Source of the DNA: an uncultured Sphingomonadales bacterium
Lineage (GTDB): Bacteria > Pseudomonadota > Alphaproteobacteria > Sphingomonadales > Sphingomonadaceae
Length of the DNA: 40,466 bases
Assembly (NCBI GenBank): GCA_937898525.1
Contig: CALCBC010000115.1
Span: 1-40,466 of the forward strand
Direction of reading: 5' to 3'
In this document: positions 31,949 to 40,466 of the stretch, piece after piece
Layout: the number at the start of each line of letters is the position of its first letter
Position numbering within the stretch: position 1 is the first letter of the stretch
Notes under the pieces: model-generated
What the model saw: only the letters and a program-made list of their open reading frames with translations
Database searches by the model: none
Told to the model about the DNA's origin: nothing
Translations under genes and position numbers: made by a program

Positions 31949-32878
31949 TCACGTTTTCGAGGGAACCTCGCGCAGCATCCCTTCCTGCGCGACGCTCGCC
32001 ACCAGGCGGCCGTCGCGAGTGAAGATCTGGCCGCGCCCGAAGCCCCGCGCGAGGCCGGACCAGGGGCTGTCGGTGACGTAGAGCAGCCAGTCGTCGGCGC
32101 GGAACGGGCCGTGGAACCACAGGGCGTGGTCAAGGCTCGCGGCCTTCACCTGTCCGAGATGGAAACTCAGCCCGTGCGGCTGGATGGCGGTCGAGAGCAG
32201 CTGGAAATCGCTCGCGTAGGCGAGCACGGCCCGATGGATCGGTGGGTGATCGGGCAGGGGCGCAACCGTGCGAAACCAGCAGTGGGCCACAGGTTCGCGC
32301 TTGCCCGGCGATTGCCAGTTGCGCGGCTCGACGGAGCGGATGTCGATCGGGCGTGGCCGCAACATCAGGTTCTTGAGCGGCCCGTCGGGCAAATCCTGAG
32401 CGAACCGCCTGCGAATGGCTGCGTCCGGCTCGATGTCCTCGGGCGGCGGCACGTCCGGCATCTTCGCATACTGGTGCGACGGACCCGACTGGGGCTTCTG
32501 GTATGAGGCAATCAGGTTCAGGATCGGCTGCCCGCGCTGGCTGGCGACGACGCGGCGGTTGGAGAAGCTGCGCCCGTCGAGGTCGCGCTTGACGCGGTAC
32601 TCGATCGGCATCTCGTCGGTGCCGCTGCGCAGGAAGTAGGCATGAAGCGAATGGGCGTGGCGGTCCTCGTCGATCGTCCGCCGCGCCGCGACGAGCGCCT
32701 GCGCGATGGCCTGGCCCCCGAAGACCCTGCCGGTGCCTTCCCGCTGCTGGCGGCCGATGAACCGGTCCCCGCCGCGCGGCTCGAGATCGAGCAGGAGCAC
32801 GAGCTCGGCCACGAGCTGCTCGGGAGTCGGCAAAGGCGCGTCGGGGGCCGCCATCCATGCCGCATTGCGCGGCGTCAT
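31949..32878 (-). CDS. tesB: Acyl-CoA thioesterase II
   Basis: A 309-residue double-hotdog enzyme that hydrolyses medium- and long-chain acyl-CoA to free acid and CoA. Motifs include GRVFGGQAIAQALVAA with SLHAYFLRSG in the first hotdog. In the second are AVLAYASDFQLL (the catalytic Asp), LDHALWFHGPFRADDWLLY and VASVAQEGMLR (the catalytic Gln). The ATG at 32878 gives MTPRNAAW; the ATG at 32854 (MAAPDAPLP) is equally possible and gives a more usual 301 residues. It lies eight bases after the cupin-like gene on the same strand, so it probably belongs to the GNAT-cupin-tesB unit. That placement links acyl-CoA turnover to a hydroxylase-like and an acyltransferase-like gene, though this may be chance. 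Confidence 0.93.
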   Translation of the reverse strand: MTPRNAAWMAAPDAPLPTPEQLVAELVLLLDLEPRGGDRFIGRQQREGTGRVFGGQAIAQALVAARRTIDEDRHAHSLHAYFLRSGTDEMPIEYRVKRDLDGRSFSNRRVVASQRGQPILNLIASYQKPQSGPSHQYAKMPDVPPPEDIEPDAAIRRRFAQDLPDGPLKNLMLRPRPIDIRSVEPRNWQSPGKREPVAHCWFRTVAPLPDHPPIHRAVLAYASDFQLLSTAIQPHGLSFHLGQVKAASLDHALWFHGPFRADDWLLYVTDSPWSGLARGFGRGQIFTRDGRLVASVAQEGMLREVPSKT

Positions 32879-32886
32879 GCCGTCAG

Positions 32887-33762
32887 TCAATTGATGCCGG
32901 GCAGTCGGCGCAGCACGCGCCACGCGATTGACTTGGCCCTGTTGCGCGCCGGCCACCGGCCGGGCGGCGCCGGATCGAGCCCCCACTTGCGCAGCAGCTT
33001 GTTGAAGGCGCGGGCGTCCGCCTCGGCAAAGCTCCATTCGCTGCGCCAGGTGATCGACAGTGAAATCGAGGGTTCCGGGCCGTTGCGGACGTGGTGCGGT
33101 GCCATGACCGGGACGTAGATCGCCTCGCCGGGCTCGAGTCGGAACGGCACGCCAAGCTCGGCGAGGTCGTCCCGCCAGGTCAGCTCGCGAGCGCCGCCGG
33201 TATGGTAGGCTTCGTGCACGCGGTCCGGCGCGCACAGCTTGTTGCCGGCCGGGAATACGGTCATCGTCTTCGTCCCTTCGATCTGCAGCAGGATGTTGTG
33301 CTCAGGATCGAAGTGATAGGGAGTCACCGCGTTCGGGCTCGAAACGAAGATGAACGCCTGGGTCATCAGCATGCGGCCCGTCTTGGCGACAATTTCCGGT
33401 TCCAGCTCCGACAGCAGGTCGGCGAGGAGGGCGGCGTAGGCCGGATCCTGTTCGACGTTCTTCAGCACGGCCCAGCTGTTGGTCTGGCGGATTCCGCGAA
33501 TGGTCTCGCCGATCGTCAGCCCGGTCGATCCGGGCTTGCCGTCAACGCCGATGGGCAAGTCGCCGCGGTTGTATTCGATTGAATTCTCGGGGAGCGCCTC
33601 GCCGAGGGCGGCCAGCGATTCCAGCTCGAGAAGGGGGTGCGCGCCCAGTTCGTGGCGCAACTTGTGTGCGCCTTCCGGGTAGGAAGCGGCGAACATCGCG
33701 CGCGACAGGGTCGGAAACACCTCGCTGGCTGGGGCTCGGGTAACGGACTGGTGGGCTGTCAT
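32887..33762 (-). CDS. Cupin/JmjC-like putative 2-oxoglutarate oxygenase
   Basis: A 291-residue protein with the double-stranded beta-helix layout of JmjC-type hydroxylases. An HxD iron pair lies at His150/Asp152 (TPYHFDPEHNILLQIEG), followed by a facial-triad histidine at 223 or 224 (MAPHHVRNG). A PGEAIYVP strand lies between them. Relatives hydroxylate proteins, peptides or small molecules using 2-oxoglutarate and Fe(II). The residue that would bind 2-oxoglutarate is plausibly Lys165 (GTKTMTVFPAG), but I cannot be sure. The ATG at 33762 overlaps the stop of the upstream GNAT gene (ATGA), implying coupled synthesis. The substrate is unknown, possibly something made or carried by the GNAT partner. 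Confidence 0.75.
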   Translation of the reverse strand: MTAHQSVTRAPASEVFPTLSRAMFAASYPEGAHKLRHELGAHPLLELESLAALGEALPENSIEYNRGDLPIGVDGKPGSTGLTIGETIRGIRQTNSWAVLKNVEQDPAYAALLADLLSELEPEIVAKTGRMLMTQAFIFVSSPNAVTPYHFDPEHNILLQIEGTKTMTVFPAGNKLCAPDRVHEAYHTGGARELTWRDDLAELGVPFRLEPGEAIYVPVMAPHHVRNGPEPSISLSITWRSEWSFAEADARAFNKLLRKWGLDPAPPGRWPARNRAKSIAWRVLRRLPGIN

Positions 33763-34928
33763 ACGCTCTCTTTCGTGTCGGAACGGGTTTCGCGGGCGGC
33801 GAGAGCCCGGAACAGCAGCTGGCGAGCCGCGCCGCCGAGCGCGAGGTTGACGCAGGCGATCGCCCGGCGTTCGCGCCAGATGTGATCGATCATGGGATGG
33901 CCGGCCGCCGCGCAACTGTCGGTCCAGGCGATGTCCTCGCGTGCCAGCATGGCCAGGTTTTCGCGCTGCAGCAGCACGCCGGGAGAGAAGCGGGCGTAAC
34001 GTTCGTCGAAGGCGGTCTTGTAGGAGAATGCCCCGGGCCGGCAGAGGAAGGTCGCCAGCATGGCGATCGGCCGTCCGTCGAGACGCACGGCGAGCCGTTC
34101 GAGCCGGCCGCGACGCGCCGCGCCTTCGAGCGCCTCGAGCGAAAGCGTTCGCGTCGCGATGTGGCAGTCGAGCGCCGAACCGGCCTCGCCTTTCCAGCCG
34201 GACCGCTCGAGCGCCAGGAATTCCTCCACCCAGGCGGTGACGTCGTTGTCATCGGTCGAGCGCTCGACGCTGAGCTCGCCGAGTTCCGCCAGCCGCTTTT
34301 CCTGCCGGCGCAACTCCTTGCGCTTCTTGCCCGTCAGCGAGCGTTCGAGGTACGCTTCCGGTGAAAGCTCCGAGCGCAGCATCGCGCGCTCCTCGCGCAC
34401 GACGGTCGCGTGTCGGCGCCTGGACTCGGCCAGCACCCCGGCGAGGGCCGCGTGCAGCGGTCCGTCAGCCGCGACCTGGGCCAGATGCAGGAACAGCGCC
34501 GCTCCGACATGCCTGTCGCACCAGGCGAGCAACTCCTGCCAGAACTCGCTTTCGAAGCCGCACGCGACCAGCGGGCTGCCGAGAAACACGTTCGCATGCA
34601 GCCAGTTGCGCCAGTGTGGCAGTGGATGGCCGTAATAGCGAATCTCGCGCCGCAAGGGCAGCAGGCCCACGACCCTGCCGTCGGCCTCGAGCCACAGCAG
34701 CCTGACCTCGCTGCAAGGATCGAACAGCCGCAAGGAGGGCAGCAGGTACCAGCTTTCGTAGAACGGGTTGGGCTCGGCAGCGACGCGGGCAAGCTCGTCC
34801 CAGGCAGCGATCTCGCATTCATCCAGCGAGCGCCAGTCGCGGACTTCGAGCCGCACCCGCACGTCGGGCGTGGCGGGCTCGGCCGCGAAGATCGGGGCAG
34901 TCAGTGGTAAGGCGGTGGCAGTGGCCAA
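33759..34928 (-). CDS. GNAT-fold acyltransferase, CelD/BcsL (BioF2-like) type
   Basis: A 389-residue protein with the tandem GNAT arrangement of the CelD/BcsL family. The first half has EPNPFYESWYLLP, VRLLWLEADGRVVGLLPLR and HWRNWLHANVFLGSPLV. A basic helix SLTGKKRKELRRQEKRLAE joins it to the second half, with EEFLALERSGWKG and a long C-terminal GNAT core (AMLATFLCRPGAFSYKTAFDERYARFSPGVLL). Members are linked to polysaccharide or peptide modification, in the manner of FemAB. The start is a TTG at 34928 with AAAAGG upstream; in-frame GTG codons about 23 and 28 codons downstream are alternatives. It is the first gene of a unit with the cupin-like and tesB genes. The substrate is unknown. Confidence 0.75.
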   Translation of the reverse strand: MATATALPLTAPIFAAEPATPDVRVRLEVRDWRSLDECEIAAWDELARVAAEPNPFYESWYLLPSLRLFDPCSEVRLLWLEADGRVVGLLPLRREIRYYGHPLPHWRNWLHANVFLGSPLVACGFESEFWQELLAWCDRHVGAALFLHLAQVAADGPLHAALAGVLAESRRRHATVVREERAMLRSELSPEAYLERSLTGKKRKELRRQEKRLAELGELSVERSTDDNDVTAWVEEFLALERSGWKGEAGSALDCHIATRTLSLEALEGAARRGRLERLAVRLDGRPIAMLATFLCRPGAFSYKTAFDERYARFSPGVLLQRENLAMLAREDIAWTDSCAAAGHPMIDHIWRERRAIACVNLALGGAARQLLFRALAARETRSDTKESV

Positions 34929-35013
34929 GCGGCGTTAACCTTTTCGCGCGGAACGGATCGGACCGTTGCGACCGTGCTAGTCCTGCCGGGCGAAGGAGAG
35001 GCTAACGAACGTG

Positions 35014-35050
35014 GTAAAGAAAACCCCACCCGGACCATCCCGGGTGGGGT
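35014..35050 (-). terminator. Rho-independent terminator of hppA
   Basis: ACCCCACCCGG at 35023-35033 and CCGGGTGGGGT at 35040-35050 form an 11-bp perfect stem with a six-base loop. On the minus strand the stem is followed by TTTTCTTT (35023 down to 35014). It stands 26 bases past the hppA stop, so it ends that single-gene transcript. Confidence 0.92.
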
Positions 35051-35075
35051 CCATCTTGCATCGATGTCGCTGCCG

Positions 35076-37199
<2,124 letters not shown>

Positions 37200-37365
37200 A
37201 GCGAGACCAACTCCCCCTCTCCTAAGAGCGAAAGCGCGGCCCGATCTATGGCGCCGGGTCCGCGCGTGATGGGGATGGCTAAAGCGCGGCGCACCCCCGC
37301 GCAAGCCCCAAACCCGGGGAATCCCGGCCCGCGGCGCGCATTCGGTCGATTGTCCCCAAATGCGA

Positions 37366-37378
37366 CGGCAAATTGCCG
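37366..37378. promoter_or_regulatory. 13-bp palindrome in the hppA / desaturase divergent region
   Basis: CGGCAA-A-TTGCCG is a perfect palindrome around one base, sitting 167 bases upstream of hppA and 84 upstream of the desaturase start. Surrounding bases (AATATTGCC) are AT-rich for this genome. It may be an operator for either gene. No known regulator is assigned. Confidence 0.3.
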
Positions 37379-37461
37379 AATATTGCCGGTCGGCATGGTT
37401 TATGCGAAGTAAACGACCGAATTCGCTGGCCCCCGGGCCGCATACTTTGGGGATCGCACGC

Positions 37462-38445
37462 GTGTCGGACAGACCGATCGGCGAAGAGCCTGTGCTCTCG
37501 CGCGACAGCGCAGAACTCGAGACTTGCGCGCCCGAGGCGGACACGCCGGCAATTCCGCTTGCCGCCGAAGACGAACTCGACCGTCACGTCCGCCGCGACT
37601 TGCGCAGGCAGGAACTGGCGATTGCCAAGCAGTTCATGGGCGGGACGATGTGGCCCTACGTCGTCGCGGCCTGGGGCGGGTTCGCGCTGTGGCTCAGCCT
37701 GTTCCCGCTGACGATGCTCGGCATCATGCCGTTGCCGATCGCCTTCGTGATCTCGTGCATTCTCGCCACCGGCGGCTACGTCACCAGCCACGAGGCGATG
37801 CATTCGAACATCGCGCAGAAGGGCTCGAAGTACCGCTGGATCAACGAGTGGGTCGGGCAGGTCTCGACGATTCCGATCGTGTTCCCGTTCTCGATGGCGC
37901 GGCTGATGCACCTCGAGCACCACTATCACTGCAACGACCCGCTCAGGGACCCCGACTATCCCGACGAGGCGCCCAACGCGCTGATGGCCTGGTACAAGAC
38001 CTGGTACAACCGCCAGCCGGGCGTCGACGGGTCGATCCACGCTTACAAGCGTATCCTGAGGGAGATGGGCACGCCGGAGGCCGAACGCTCGCTCAAGGAA
38101 ACGATGGTCCTGCAGCTGGTGTTCATGGCCGTGCTCTTCACGATGGCATGGACCGGTTACGCGATCGAGGCGGCGCTCGTCTGGTGGCTGCCGCGGCATA
38201 TCGGGCTCAGCTACATCCGCTTCTACCTGAGCTGGGCGCCGCATCACCCGCGCGAAGGGCGCACCGGACGCTACGAGAACACCTACATCTTCAAGAGCCG
38301 GCTCGGGCACGTGCTGTCGATGTGCATGGAAACGCACCTGATCCACCATCTCTACCCGAACATTCCCAACCACCGCACGCGGGCGGCGTACTTCGCGCTG
38401 AAGCCGATCCTCGCCGCGCGCGGCGTCGATGTGAGCAAGCTCTGA
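37462..38445 (+). CDS. Membrane fatty-acid-desaturase superfamily hydroxylase, CrtR-like
   Basis: A 327-residue di-iron membrane enzyme. It has the three histidine boxes: HEAMH at 110-114, HLEHHYH at 150-156 and HLIHHLYP at 292-299. Hydrophobic segments lie before box one (about 63-105) and between boxes two and three. The spacing and the flanks (CNDPLRDPDYPD after box two, NIPNHRTRAAYF after box three) resemble cyanobacterial beta-carotene hydroxylase CrtR more than acyl-lipid desaturases. A carotenoid or fatty-acid hydroxylation role is therefore inferred. The start is GTG at 37462, eight bases after GGGGA; in-frame ATGs upstream (for example 37360) lie in the hppA promoter region. Its stop overlaps the start of a small membrane protein by one base. 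Confidence 0.8.
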   Translation: MSDRPIGEEPVLSRDSAELETCAPEADTPAIPLAAEDELDRHVRRDLRRQELAIAKQFMGGTMWPYVVAAWGGFALWLSLFPLTMLGIMPLPIAFVISCILATGGYVTSHEAMHSNIAQKGSKYRWINEWVGQVSTIPIVFPFSMARLMHLEHHYHCNDPLRDPDYPDEAPNALMAWYKTWYNRQPGVDGSIHAYKRILREMGTPEAERSLKETMVLQLVFMAVLFTMAWTGYAIEAALVWWLPRHIGLSYIRFYLSWAPHHPREGRTGRYENTYIFKSRLGHVLSMCMETHLIHHLYPNIPNHRTRAAYFALKPILAARGVDVSKL

Positions 38446-38639
38446 TGCAGGCGGCCGTCCAGCAGCTCTTCAAGTGGATGCCGTTCCTGTTCGGCATCGG
38501 CTTCATCGCCCCGCTGATCGCGCAGACGATGGCCTACTGGGACATCGCCGCGCCCTTCGGCATGAGCCGCATCGCCTTCGGCCTGCTGATCGGCGCGCCG
38601 TGGGGGCTCTACGCGGTGCTGCGGGGGCGGTGGGTCTGA
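38445..38639 (+). CDS. Small membrane protein coupled to the desaturase, 64 residues
   Basis: A 64-residue protein that starts inside the desaturase stop (TGATG). Two hydrophobic segments, about residues 9-27 and 42-58, lie around a short polar loop (YWDIAAPFGMSR), and it ends in LRGRWV. One-base overlap implies translational coupling, so it may be an accessory subunit or a stabilising partner of the di-iron enzyme. It does not match a family I can name. It is convergent with thiL, 54 bases away. Confidence 0.75.
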   Translation: MQAAVQQLFKWMPFLFGIGFIAPLIAQTMAYWDIAAPFGMSRIAFGLLIGAPWGLYAVLRGRWV

Positions 38640-38693
38640 CCTCGGCCCGCCGGGCCAGCTTCCCCGACGACGAGGTCAGTGCCGGAACCGGCG

Positions 38694-39575
38694 CTAGTGG
38701 GCCTCGTGCTCCCACCCCAGGCCCTCGCTGTTGGCGATCGGCTCGCCGTCGAGGAACAGGGGGACGAATCCGCGCGACTCCACGGCGCCGATGCGGGCCG
38801 CGGGGATCGGGGGCTCGACGCCGGCGGGGAGGGTAAACAGCAGTTCGTAGTCGTCGCCCCAGCGCAGCGCGTCGAAGCGGCGCGGCTCGGGCGCGGCGAT
38901 CGGGACGGCAGCGCCGTCGATGGCCAGCGAGACCTGGCTCGCCTCGGCCATGCGCCAGGCGTCGAGCAGCAGGCCGTCGGAAACGTCCATCATCGCCGTC
39001 ACCAGAGGGGCCAGAGCCTGCCCCTCGGCCAGTCGTGCCAGCGGGCGGAGGTAGCGCAGTGCGTCGCCGCCGGTGGCGTCGCGCAGCGCCTCGAAGCCGA
39101 GCATCGCAGCGCCGACCTCGCCGGTCAGCCACAGCGCGTCGCCGGGACGGGCGCCGCTGCGGGACGGTACCGGACGATGGGTGGCTCGGCCGATCGCGGT
39201 CAGGCCGAGAGACTGCGGCGGGCCGCCCGACGTCGTGTCGCCGCCGAGCAGCGGCACGCCGTAGTGGTCTAGCACCTCGGCGAGGCCGGCCATGAAGCCC
39301 TCTCGGTCCTCGCCGAACATGTAGCCCAGCAGCAGGCCGAGCGGCTCAGCTCCTTTCGCGGCGAGGTCGGAGAGATTGGTGGCGACGAGCTTCCAGGCCA
39401 CGTGACTGCGGTCCGCCCCGGGCAGGAAGTGCACGCCCTCGACCAGCATATCGTGGGTCAGTACGAGTGTCTCATCGCCGACATCGAGCACCGCTGCATC
39501 GTCGAGCAAACCTCTCGCGGCCGGATGGCGGGCGAGTGCACGCAGGCCGTCGATGAAGGCGGCTTCGGCTTTCAT
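38694..39575 (-). CDS. thiL: Thiamine-monophosphate kinase
   Basis: A 293-residue enzyme that phosphorylates thiamine monophosphate to the active diphosphate, the last step of thiamine synthesis. The PurM-like fold is seen in DDAAVLDVGDETLVLTHDMLVEGVHF near the start and KLVATNLSDLAAKGAEPLGLLL. LLGGDTTSGG and MMDVSDGLLLDAWRMAEASQV follow, then WGDDYELLFTLP near the C-terminus. All belong to ThiL. The ATG at 39575 begins MKAEAAFIDGL. It is divergent from the nuclease gene across 51 bases. It is commonly linked to nusB in other bacteria, but nusB is not here. Confidence 0.96.
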   Translation of the reverse strand: MKAEAAFIDGLRALARHPAARGLLDDAAVLDVGDETLVLTHDMLVEGVHFLPGADRSHVAWKLVATNLSDLAAKGAEPLGLLLGYMFGEDREGFMAGLAEVLDHYGVPLLGGDTTSGGPPQSLGLTAIGRATHRPVPSRSGARPGDALWLTGEVGAAMLGFEALRDATGGDALRYLRPLARLAEGQALAPLVTAMMDVSDGLLLDAWRMAEASQVSLAIDGAAVPIAAPEPRRFDALRWGDDYELLFTLPAGVEPPIPAARIGAVESRGFVPLFLDGEPIANSEGLGWEHEAH

Positions 39576-39626
39576 CTTGCGGTCACGCGGCTAGGGAAGG
39601 GCGCCGAAATCGTCGAGGAGTCGCGC

Positions 39627-40457
39627 ATGTCCCGCCCAGTCGCCTTTGCCCTGTCCGCGGCCCTGGCCGTCGCGGCGTCGCCGGCAGCGGCGTGGGGGCC
39701 GATCGGGCACCGGGTAAGCGCCGAGCTGGCCGAGCGCAACATCAGCGGCCGGACGCGCGCGCATGTCGAGCAGATTCTCGGCCGCGAGCGGTTGCCGGAG
39801 GCGGCGACCTGGCCCGACGACGAGCGCTCCAATCCCGATCCGTTCTGGCGGCAGGAGGCCTCGCCCTGGCACTACGTGACGCTGCCGCCGGGGCAGGACG
39901 CCGACCAGCTCGCGCATCCGTCCGAAGGCGATGCCGCGACCGCGCTCGCCCGGTTCACCGCAGTGCTGCGCGATCCGGCGGCGAGCCGCGAGGACAAGGC
40001 GCGCGCGCTGCGCTTCGTGGTCCACATCGTTGGCGACCTGCACATGCCGCTGCACACCGGCAAGCCGGGCGACCGGGGCGGCAACGACTTCAAGGTGACC
40101 TGGTTCGGCGCGCCACAGAACCTGCACTGGGTGTGGGACGAGGGGATCATCAACGATCAGCAGCTGAGCTTCAGCGAATACGCCGAGCGGCTGCACAGCC
40201 GGACCACGCCCGCCGAGGTGCTGCAATGGTGGGACGCGCGGCCGGGGACCTGGATCGACGAGAGCACCGCGCTGCGCGACCGGATCTATCCGGCAACCGG
40301 CGGCGAGGCGGGACAGGGCACGCTTGAATCGCCGGTCGCGCTGTCATGGGACTACGTGTGGCAGTGGCGACCGAGCCTCGAGCAGCGGCTGCAACAGGCT
40401 GGTGTACGCGTGGCCGCCTATCTCGACTGGGTGTTTGCGGAGCCGGCGACCGATTGA
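39627..40457 (+). CDS. Exported S1/P1-type zinc nuclease
   Basis: A 276-residue secreted nuclease, single-strand-preferring by family. The Sec signal peptide (about residues 1-22) is cleaved before Trp23, whose freed amino group is a zinc ligand in the P1 family. The remaining ligands appear in order: His28 (WGPIGH), Asp and His in TWPDDE and WHYV, His/Asp/His in HIVGDLHMPLH (spacing +4 and +6), and His/Asp in HWVWD (+4). All nine zinc ligands are thus accounted for. The ATG at 39627 has GAGGAG upstream. The stop at 40457 overlaps a possible downstream start. It likely degrades nucleic acids in the periplasm for phosphate or nucleoside salvage. Confidence 0.93.
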   Translation: MSRPVAFALSAALAVAASPAAAWGPIGHRVSAELAERNISGRTRAHVEQILGRERLPEAATWPDDERSNPDPFWRQEASPWHYVTLPPGQDADQLAHPSEGDAATALARFTAVLRDPAASREDKARALRFVVHIVGDLHMPLHTGKPGDRGGNDFKVTWFGAPQNLHWVWDEGIINDQQLSFSEYAERLHSRTTPAEVLQWWDARPGTWIDESTALRDRIYPATGGEAGQGTLESPVALSWDYVWQWRPSLEQRLQQAGVRVAAYLDWVFAEPATD

Positions 40458-40466
40458 TGTGCGGCC
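40457..40466 (+). CDS. Possible start of another gene (M-C-G...)
   Basis: An ATG overlaps the nuclease stop (TGATG) and reads Met-Cys-Gly before the window ends. Proteins beginning MCG include class II glutamine amidotransferases and SRAP-type peptidases, where Cys2 becomes the nucleophile. Three codons cannot prove this. Confidence 0.25.

Noticed and set aside
33763..33915. An upstream extension of the cupin-like gene into the GNAT gene
   Set aside because: The extension is Arg/Pro-rich shadow sequence. The ATG at 33762 overlaps the GNAT stop in the usual ATGA manner and starts recognisable protein.

Overview
The window is about 40.5 kb of GC-rich, densely coding chromosome. It looks like an alphaproteobacterium of the order Sphingomonadales, probably Erythrobacteraceae or Sphingomonadaceae. 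This is inferred from gene content: three large TonB-dependent receptors, a MipZ-family ATPase, an IorA/IorB-type molybdenum enzyme, a spinster-like MFS carrier, a proton-pumping pyrophosphatase, and the order infA-maf-RNase G-like-yacG followed by tRNA-Phe. I see no insertion sequence, prophage, integrase, CRISPR array or rRNA. No gene-free stretch exceeds 300 bases; the longest are 9103-9368, 29671-29946 and 37200-37461.

Layout. Positions 1-527 hold the end of an outer-membrane beta-barrel gene with a strong terminator. On the minus strand, lapA, pyrF and trpF form an operon (577-2311). Divergent from it is a solitary cobT (2470-4290). Next come a secreted TonB-C-terminal-domain protein (minus), cysS (plus), a two-domain M16 peptidase (minus), a tiny membrane protein (plus) and purC (minus). 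A TonB-dependent receptor and a SRPBCC protein follow on the plus strand. Then comes the most coherent accessory block, 14165-18380: an Rrf2-family regulator with four clustered cysteines, a 25-bp inverted repeat placed over a likely promoter, a 56-residue YezD/DUF2292 protein, a second TonB-dependent receptor and a TauE/SafE permease. I read this as a regulated sulfur-compound acquisition or sulfite/sulfonate handling cassette.

The minus strand from 18391 to 23126 carries wrbA, an MFS carrier and the two-subunit IorA/IorB-like oxidoreductase. The tRNA-Phe, a REP-like doublet repeat and the yacG / RNase G-like / maf / infA operon follow. A third TonB-dependent receptor (25605-28664) has an odd glycine-rich insert containing two cysteine-bracketed modules. 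Convergent with it is a MipZ-like ATPase. Its upstream region, shared with divergent uvrC, carries two DnaA-box-like 9-mers and a perfect 12-bp palindrome.

The last part holds a TesB thioesterase, a cupin/JmjC-like protein translationally coupled to a CelD/BcsL-type GNAT protein, hppA (K+-independent type by its lysine signature), and a CrtR-like membrane desaturase/hydroxylase coupled to a 64-residue membrane protein. It ends with thiL, an S1/P1 nuclease with an intact zinc-ligand set, and the first codons of what may be another gene.

Most genes are housekeeping. The novelty candidates are the Rrf2-YezD-receptor-TauE cassette and its operator, the modular receptor insert, the cupin-GNAT pair, the MipZ paralogue with its upstream DnaA boxes, and the coupled small membrane proteins. 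All functions are assigned from motifs and recall of families; no database search was run.
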